NCBI RefSeq assembly: GCF_018449675.1
Contig: NZ_JAAVUZ010000006.1
Coordinates: 1-64,000 of the forward strand
DNA from: Glaciihabitans sp. dw_435
GTDB taxonomy: Bacteria; Actinomycetota; Actinomycetes; Actinomycetales; Microbacteriaceae
Direction of reading: 5' to 3'
Length of the DNA stretch: 64,000 nucleotides
In this document: positions 59,180-64,000 of the stretch, in pieces
Numbering within the stretch: position 1 is the first letter of the stretch
Layout: the number at the start of each line of letters is the position of its first letter
Notes under the pieces: generated by a model
What the model was told of the DNA's origin: nothing
Database searches by the model: none
Seen by the model: the letters and a program-made list of their open reading frames with translations, nothing else
Made by a program: the position numbers and the translations under genes

Positions 59180-59718
59180 CCGCCGCGGAACGCGCCCGCA
59201 AGCGTAAGCGCGCCGAAGCAATCACCGACATCGTCTACTGGGTCTCGGCAGCTTTTTACCTCGTCGCATGCCTGCTGCCCCTGATCGTCATCATGATCAT
59301 CGGGCTCATCGCGGGCACCGTCCCCACGCAGGCCGAGGGCGGGGTGCTCGGCTTCGCCGATGGCTACCCGGCCTTCAACCCGCAGTCCTGGTTGTTGTAC
59401 GTGCCGGCCCTGGGCGTGTTGTTCCTGTCGATCTGGACGTTCCCCCTTCCCCTGCGCAGCTTCCCGGGCGCGAGCCGCGTCTCCCTCGTCAGCATCACCT
59501 TCTTCATGTTCTTCATCGGACTGCTCGTCAGCAGCGCGTTCATGGGTTCCCCCGGCATCGAGAACGAGGGTTTCCCGGCCGTGTTGATCATGCTCCTCGC
59601 ACTCGTTCTGTTCATCGTTCGGTGGATCCTCGGCGCGCTGCGACTCCTGCCAGCGTCCTGGCGTGAAGCTCCCACCGTTCGCCGTCGGACTCCCAAGAAA
59701 GCGGTAACGAATGTCTGA
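59173..59718 (+). CDS. Four-TM membrane protein of the WXG100-like operon
   Basis: A 181-residue protein with a basic N-terminus (ARKRKRA), hydrophobic helices at about 20-48, 72-92, 102-122 and 132-155, and a basic tail. GTG 59173 overlaps the upstream gene. Its place directly after a possible membrane-active protein would suit an immunity or anchoring role. No family is recognised. Confidence 0.75.
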   Translation: MVTAAERARKRKRAEAITDIVYWVSAAFYLVACLLPLIVIMIIGLIAGTVPTQAEGGVLGFADGYPAFNPQSWLLYVPALGVLFLSIWTFPLPLRSFPGASRVSLVSITFFMFFIGLLVSSAFMGSPGIENEGFPAVLIMLLALVLFIVRWILGALRLLPASWREAPTVRRRTPKKAVTNV

Positions 59719-60325
59719 TCAGGCCAGGTCTTACGCCGTCATCATCCCGCCGACGTGGGTCATGATCCCGGTGGGCGATGCGTCTGACGCGGCCATCTCG
59801 GCACTGCTCGACGAGCGTTTCGCGGGACTCCCGCTCGACAGCTACGGTCCCCGCAAGACGCGCCTCGGCGAATCACTGCGCGACGCCGTCGCCTCTGCCC
59901 GCAAGACGGGTGGGCTCGACATCATCCTGCCGACCTCGACGCCGTGGCAGGTGCCGCTGTCGGTGGGCATCGTCATCAGCGAGGTGGGCGCAGCCGGGGC
60001 ATCCGCTGACGCAGCATCTGCCCTGCTCGCACGCATGCAGAACGAGAGCCCCGGGTCGGCGATCGTGTCGACGAAGGCGGGCAGCGCGCTGCGCGAAATC
60101 GTCGACTACGCGGGACTCGCGGATGACACGGAGCTCAGTCGCCTGCGCAGCGTCAACTACAACTGGCCGGTGCCGGGCGCCGATGGCGCCATCCTGGTTG
60201 CCGCCTGCACCATGGCGGGCAAGCGCGAGCCGGAATATCAGCCCATTGTCGAGGCTCTCACCGAGCTGTTCGACGTGATGATGGAAACCCTCGTGTGGTC
60301 GCGGGTGCCCGAGGAGATTCGATGA
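59711..60325 (+). CDS. Hypothetical protein of the WXG100-like operon (204 aa, possible Mog1/PsbP-like fold)
   Basis: A soluble 204-residue protein starting YAVIIPPTWVMIPVGD, with a central helix and strands, and ending NYNWPVPGADGAILVAACT followed by a long amphipathic helix. The order P-x-x-W near the start, Y/W pair plus DGxxLVAA near the end, and a closing helix also occurs in the next gene product. The two look like diverged paralogues. It overlaps its neighbours by 8 and 4 nt. Confidence 0.7.
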   Translation: MSDQARSYAVIIPPTWVMIPVGDASDAAISALLDERFAGLPLDSYGPRKTRLGESLRDAVASARKTGGLDIILPTSTPWQVPLSVGIVISEVGAAGASADAASALLARMQNESPGSAIVSTKAGSALREIVDYAGLADDTELSRLRSVNYNWPVPGADGAILVAACTMAGKREPEYQPIVEALTELFDVMMETLVWSRVPEEIR

Positions 60326-60882
60326 AGACCGTCCGCGTGGATTTCGACCAGGATTCGTGGCTGTATGTGCCGGAATCCTGGCCGTGGAACGGGTTCGACG
60401 ACCTGCAGACCTGGTCGGTCACGGTCTCCGGGCTGCTGGCCGAATTCCACGAGCTCGACGAGACAACCACCGCGTGGCTCGCGGGATCGCTGCGATCGAT
60501 CGCCCAGGACAGGCCCGAGGCCGAGAGTCGCTTCGTGTACCTCGCGGATCCCGGAAACACGATCTTCTTCGTCAGCCTGCTGCAGAATTCATCGGACGAC
60601 GAGTTCAGCCTCGAGCAGCTCGTCGCTGCGACCGACACCAACGTCACGCGACCACCCGACGTGCAGCCGATCACCTCGGCGCTGGGCGAGGGGCTGCGTG
60701 CCGTGCGATACGTCGATGACGGCAGCGCCGACCACGACATCGTCGCGATCGCGCAGTACGCGTGGCGCTCGGACGGACTCGACGTGGTGCTCGTCGCCGC
60801 GAACTTCGACGTGGTGCTTCTCACGCAGATGCTGCCGCTGGTCGACGCCCTCGCGCAGTCGATCACCGTCGTCGACGCGTAG
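60322..60882 (+). CDS. Hypothetical protein of the WXG100-like operon (186 aa, paralogue-like)
   Basis: A soluble acidic 186-residue protein (WLYVPESWPWNGFDD at the start; QYAWRSDGLDVVLVAANFD and a closing helix at the end). It shares the segment order of the preceding protein. No export signal. A terminator follows 28 bp after the stop, which closes the operon. Confidence 0.7.
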   Translation: MKTVRVDFDQDSWLYVPESWPWNGFDDLQTWSVTVSGLLAEFHELDETTTAWLAGSLRSIAQDRPEAESRFVYLADPGNTIFFVSLLQNSSDDEFSLEQLVAATDTNVTRPPDVQPITSALGEGLRAVRYVDDGSADHDIVAIAQYAWRSDGLDVVLVAANFDVVLLTQMLPLVDALAQSITVVDA

Positions 60883-60910
60883 ACACAACGCACGCACGAG
60901 CGTTAATGGG

Positions 60911-60942
60911 CGAAGCCGGTCACGCGAACGTGACCGGCTTCG
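60911..60942 (+). terminator. Terminator of the WXG100-like operon
   Basis: CGAAGCCGGTCACG (60911-60924) and CGTGACCGGCTTCG (60929-60942) form a perfect 14-bp stem with a 4-nt loop, followed by GCGTTT. It lies between the operon and the convergent aspS. Confidence 0.88.
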
Positions 60943-60979
60943 GCGTTTAATCCTGTCTCCGCAGGAGCGTGGGTGACGA

Positions 60980-62314
60980 CTAGGGCAGCAGGCGCGTCGG
61001 ACCGCGGAAGAGGTAGGTGGCCTCGCGCAGGTTCGGCAGGTGCAGCATCAACATCAGCACGCGGGACAGGCCCATGCCGAATCCACCGTGCGGCGGCACA
61101 CCGTAGCGGAAGAAGTCGAGGTAGAAGTTGAGCTCCTCGGGGTCGAGACCCTTGTCCTTCGCCTGCTCGATGAGCACGTCCACGCGGTGCTCGCGCTGTG
61201 CACCGGTGGAGATCTCCACCCCGTTGAAGATGAGGTCGTAGCTGTTCGTGAGGCTCGAGTCATCCGCATTCCGCATGTGATAAAACGGGCGGATGCTCGA
61301 GGCGTAGTCCGTGAGGAACACGAACTCGTGGCCGTAGGTCTCCCGGACGTAGGCCGCGATCTGGCGCTCGCCCTCGGGGTCCATGTCGTCGTCCGCGCGG
61401 GGAACCTCGTAGCCGCGCTCGGCGACGATGCGCTTTGCCTCGGCCAGCGGGATGCGCGGGAACGGCAGGCTCGGCACGGTGACTTCGACGTCCCAGAGGG
61501 CCTTGATCTCCTCGCCGTGCTTGTCCTTGACCGCCTGGAAACCGGCGACGAGCAGTTCCTCGTGCAGCTTCATGACGTCTTCGTGGCTGTCGATCCAGCT
61601 GATCTCGGAGTCGACGCTGGTGAACTCGGTGGCGTGACGGCTGGTGAAGCTCGGGTCGGCGCGGAACGCGGGCCCGACTTCGAAGATCTTGCCGAAGCCG
61701 GCGGGCTGCGCCATCTGCTTGAAGAACTGCGGGCTCTGCGCCAGGTACGCCTTGCCGTCGAAGTAGTCGACCTCGAACAGCTCGGCCTTGGACTCGGACG
61801 CGCTGGCCATGAGCTTCGGGGTGTGCAGCTCGATGAAGTCGTGCTCGACCCAGTACGTGCGCCAGGCGTGCTCGAGCGTGGTCTGGATGCGGAAGATCAG
61901 GGCGTTCTTGGGAACGCGAAGGTCGAGGAAACGCCAGTCCATGCGCTTGTCGACGGCGGAGTCGTCGGCGATGGGGGTCTCGGGGATTGCGGCAGCGGCC
62001 ACAACGATGCCGTCGAGCTTGATCTCGACACCGCCGAGCTTGACGCGCTCGTCGTGCTTCAGTTCACCGGTCGCGGTGAGGAACGTGCCCTGCGCCAGCG
62101 CGGAGATCTCCGCGGCGATCGGGTCTTCTGCCGGCGTGCCGTCCTCGTTAAAGACACGGGGGTGTACGAGCTGCACCGCTCCCGACTCGTCGCGCAGCAC
62201 AACGAACTGCACCTTCTTCTGATCACGGACGGTGTCGACCCAGCCGGATACGGAAATGGGGCCGTCGGATGCCGCGGCAAGGTTCTTTATAAGGGTGCGT
62301 TCAGTCACGATCAC
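60980..62314 (-). CDS. aspS: Aspartyl-tRNA synthetase, archaeal/eukaryotic-type (short form)
   Basis: A class IIb synthetase of about 444 residues. The N-terminal OB-fold anticodon domain contains VSGWVDTVRDQKKVQFVVLRDESG. Motif 2 contains GPAFRADPSFTSRHATEFT and motif 3 GFGMGLSRVLMLML. The GAD insertion of the roughly 590-residue bacterial AspRS is absent, so it belongs to the archaeal-like branch that often also charges tRNA-Asn. The start is GTG 62314 or GTG 62308. Confidence 0.93.
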   Translation of the reverse strand: MIVTERTLIKNLAAASDGPISVSGWVDTVRDQKKVQFVVLRDESGAVQLVHPRVFNEDGTPAEDPIAAEISALAQGTFLTATGELKHDERVKLGGVEIKLDGIVVAAAAIPETPIADDSAVDKRMDWRFLDLRVPKNALIFRIQTTLEHAWRTYWVEHDFIELHTPKLMASASESKAELFEVDYFDGKAYLAQSPQFFKQMAQPAGFGKIFEVGPAFRADPSFTSRHATEFTSVDSEISWIDSHEDVMKLHEELLVAGFQAVKDKHGEEIKALWDVEVTVPSLPFPRIPLAEAKRIVAERGYEVPRADDDMDPEGERQIAAYVRETYGHEFVFLTDYASSIRPFYHMRNADDSSLTNSYDLIFNGVEISTGAQREHRVDVLIEQAKDKGLDPEELNFYLDFFRYGVPPHGGFGMGLSRVLMLMLHLPNLREATYLFRGPTRLLP

Positions 62315-62376
62315 CGAGTTTAGTGCGATCCGCCCCGCGGCCAGCGGGGCGCTGGGGCGAAAGTACACTTGACTGC

Positions 62377-63015
62377 GTGCCAGCTACCCTCCTCCACCTC
62401 GTTCGTCACGGCGAGGTCCACAACCCCGAAGGCGTGCTCTACGGCCGCATCCCCGGATTCGGCCTGAGCGATCTGGGCAAAAAGATGGCTGCCGTCTCGG
62501 CCGCGTCGCTCGCGGGCAACCCGATCACGCGCCTGTACGCGAGTCCGCTGCAGCGCGCGCAAGAGTCGGCTGCGCCCTGGGCGCAGAACTTCGGACTCGA
62601 CATCCGCACGGAAGACCGCATCATCGAACCGACCAACAAGTTTGAGGGCGGCACCTTCGAACTGAGCGCCAAGGTGATCTTCAAGCCCCACGCCTGGCCC
62701 TGGATCTACAACCCGCTGCGCCCGAGCTGGGGTGAGGCCTACACCTCGATCGCCGCGCGCATGATCGCGGCCATGGACGACGCGTGGGACGAGGCGGACG
62801 GTGGCGAGGTTGTCATGGTGAGCCACCAATTGCCGATCTGGATGACCCACCGCTTTGTTATGGGCGAGAAGCTGTACCACGACCCCCGCAAGAGGCGCTG
62901 CAGCCTCTCGAGCATTACCACGTTCGAAAAGCGCGGTACCAGCTTCGTCGAAGTTAACTATCAGGATCCTGCGCGAGAGTTGGCGGCGACCGCCATCGAT
63001 CTGGGAGCCGTGTGA
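62377..63015 (+). CDS. Histidine phosphatase superfamily protein
   Basis: A 212-residue phosphoglycerate-mutase-like phosphatase. The catalytic HLVRHGEVHNPEGVLYGRIPG has the RHG motif at residues about 8-10, YASPLQRAQESA follows, and the second catalytic His is in VMVSHQLPIW. It starts at GTG 62377. It overlaps the ResA-like gene by 4 nt and opens the cytochrome c maturation operon, as in many actinobacteria. Confidence 0.93.
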   Translation: MPATLLHLVRHGEVHNPEGVLYGRIPGFGLSDLGKKMAAVSAASLAGNPITRLYASPLQRAQESAAPWAQNFGLDIRTEDRIIEPTNKFEGGTFELSAKVIFKPHAWPWIYNPLRPSWGEAYTSIAARMIAAMDDAWDEADGGEVVMVSHQLPIWMTHRFVMGEKLYHDPRKRRCSLSSITTFEKRGTSFVEVNYQDPARELAATAIDLGAV

Positions 63016-63650
63016 ATACTGCGCGCCGTGTACTACCGCTGCGCCCGCGATCGCGCGGGCTCAAGCTGGGCCTCGGGCTCGTGTCATCCGCCATCGCTCT
63101 CGTGCTTCTGGCCGGCTGCGCGAACGATCCGCTTGCCGCCCAGTACAAGGACGGCACCGACACCAACTACATCTCCGGTGAGGGTGTCTACAAGGAGTAC
63201 ACGGTCGCCGAGCGCGGCAAGACCGTCGACTTCAAGGGCACAACCGACGCCGGCACGAAGGTGTCGAACGCCGACTACGCCAACAAGGTGACCGTCGTGA
63301 ACTTCTGGTACGCGGGGTGCCCGCCGTGCCGTCTCGAGGCTCCCGACCTGGAAAAGCTGTCGAAGACGTACGCCGCGAAGGGCGTCAGCTTCCTCGGGGT
63401 GAACACCTACGACCAGGCTCCGACGTCCCAGGCGTTCGCCCGCAAGTTCGGCGTCACCTACCCGTCGATCATCGACGCCAACGACGTCGCGGTGCAGTTC
63501 GCCTTCTCCGGCTCCGTTCCGCCCAACGCTGTGCCTACCACTCTCGTTCTCGACCGTGAGGGCCGCGTGGCAGCACGCTGGTCCGGCCTCGTCAGCGACC
63601 CGTCGATCCTCGCCGCGATGATCGACCGCGTTGTCGGCGAGGAGAGCTAG
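63012..63650 (+). CDS. TlpA/ResA-like thioredoxin lipoprotein (cytochrome c maturation)
   Basis: A 212-residue lipoprotein. The signal peptide ends in lipobox LAGC (lipid-modified Cys about 36). The thioredoxin fold has redox site CPPC in FWYAGCPPCRLEAPDLEKL near residue 103 and a cis-Pro region VPTTLVLDREG. It keeps apocytochrome c haem-binding thiols reduced outside the membrane. It is coupled to the phosphatase gene and lies just before ccdA. Confidence 0.93.
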   Translation: MNTARRVLPLRPRSRGLKLGLGLVSSAIALVLLAGCANDPLAAQYKDGTDTNYISGEGVYKEYTVAERGKTVDFKGTTDAGTKVSNADYANKVTVVNFWYAGCPPCRLEAPDLEKLSKTYAAKGVSFLGVNTYDQAPTSQAFARKFGVTYPSIIDANDVAVQFAFSGSVPPNAVPTTLVLDREGRVAARWSGLVSDPSILAAMIDRVVGEES

Positions 63651-63652
63651 CT

Positions 63653-64000
63653 GTGGGGTCCATTCCCGAGATCGTCAACAGTGGCAGTCTCTTCTTCGCG
63701 ATACCGCTCGCCCTGCTCGCGGGCCTGATTTCCTTCCTGTCGCCGTGCATCCTGCCTCTCGTGCCCGGGTACATGGGCTACATCGGCGGGTTCACGAGTG
63801 AGGCCGACCGTCCCCGCCGTGGACGCCTGCTGCTGGGCGTCGCGCTCTTCGTGCTCGGCTTCTCGGTGGTCTTCGTCGGCTTCGGCATCCTGTTCGGCAC
63901 CGCCGGGCTCATGCTCAAGGCCAACCTCGACCTGATCACCCGCATCGCCGGCGTCATCGTGATCCTGCTTGGGCTCGTCTTCATCGGTCAGTTCACCTTC
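63653..64000 (+). CDS. ccdA: Cytochrome c biogenesis protein CcdA, cut by the window edge
   Basis: The first 116 codons from GTG 63653 are present. There are three membrane helices, the first with the redox Cys motif SFLSPCILPLVPGYMGYIGG; the partner Cys would lie beyond the edge. CcdA carries electrons across the membrane to the ResA-like protein encoded 2 bp upstream. The rest of the gene and probably resB/ccsB lie outside the window. Confidence 0.92.
   Translation, partial: MGSIPEIVNSGSLFFAIPLALLAGLISFLSPCILPLVPGYMGYIGGFTSEADRPRRGRLLLGVALFVLGFSVVFVGFGILFGTAGLMLKANLDLITRIAGVIVILLGLVFIGQFTF

Noticed and set aside
61040-62323. 427-codon plus-strand frame opposite aspS
   Set aside because: It is a mirror frame of a highly conserved synthetase, a known artefact of high-GC coding DNA.

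Overview
The window is high-GC DNA with short spacers and many 1-20 nt gene overlaps (ATGA, GTGA and TGATG junctions). It looks like chromosome of an actinobacterium, probably of the Microbacteriaceae. The pointers are an IdeR/DtxR-type iron box, a BldC-like gene followed by a tiny bS22/AURKAIP1-like basic ribosomal protein, a short archaeal-type AspRS, an ECF41-type sigma factor and many GTG starts. The family assignment is inference. I saw no rRNA, tRNA or CRISPR array.

Layout. 1-725 is a scar: a frameshifted tyrosine-recombinase remnant facing a TetR C-terminal fragment. 0.9-11.1 kb, 16.5-19.7 kb, 28.7-30.4 kb and 36-41.8 kb hold repeated small modules in which one regulator (TetR, MarR, HxlR or XRE) sits against one oxidoreductase or hydrolase gene. 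Most have a readable palindromic operator between or upstream of the genes. 11.5-15.5 kb is a complete iron-siderophore ABC importer operon behind an IdeR-like box. 19.8-28.7 kb carries SDR, VOC, alpha/beta-hydrolase, DedA, LuxR and pterin-dehydratase genes and the ECF41-like sigma factor. 30.5-33.6 kb has a pseudouridine degradation pair (psuG and its kinase) converging on a photolyase.

34.26-36.05 kb is a decayed Tn7-like element: an array of 20-bp repeats, a TnsA-like endonuclease gene, and a TnsB-like gene cut off before its catalytic core. 42-52 kb contains phosphate transport (Pit), a 50-codon Cys/His protein beside a perfect 14-bp palindrome, RidA and metallo-beta-lactamase proteins, a DUF6504-like protein under a textbook LexA box, a winged-helix regulator preceded by a 15-codon Cys-rich leader peptide, upp, tadA, a CDF metal transporter and proC.

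52.6-57.2 kb contains the Trk potassium system, an ArsR regulator, the BldC-like/bS22 pair, a HAD phosphatase and a glutaredoxin-like protein. 57.6-60.9 kb is a tightly coupled five-gene operon headed by a WXG100-like protein. It is the best candidate here for an undescribed system. The right end holds aspS and the start of a cytochrome c maturation operon (phosphatase, ResA/TlpA-like thioredoxin, CcdA cut by the window edge).
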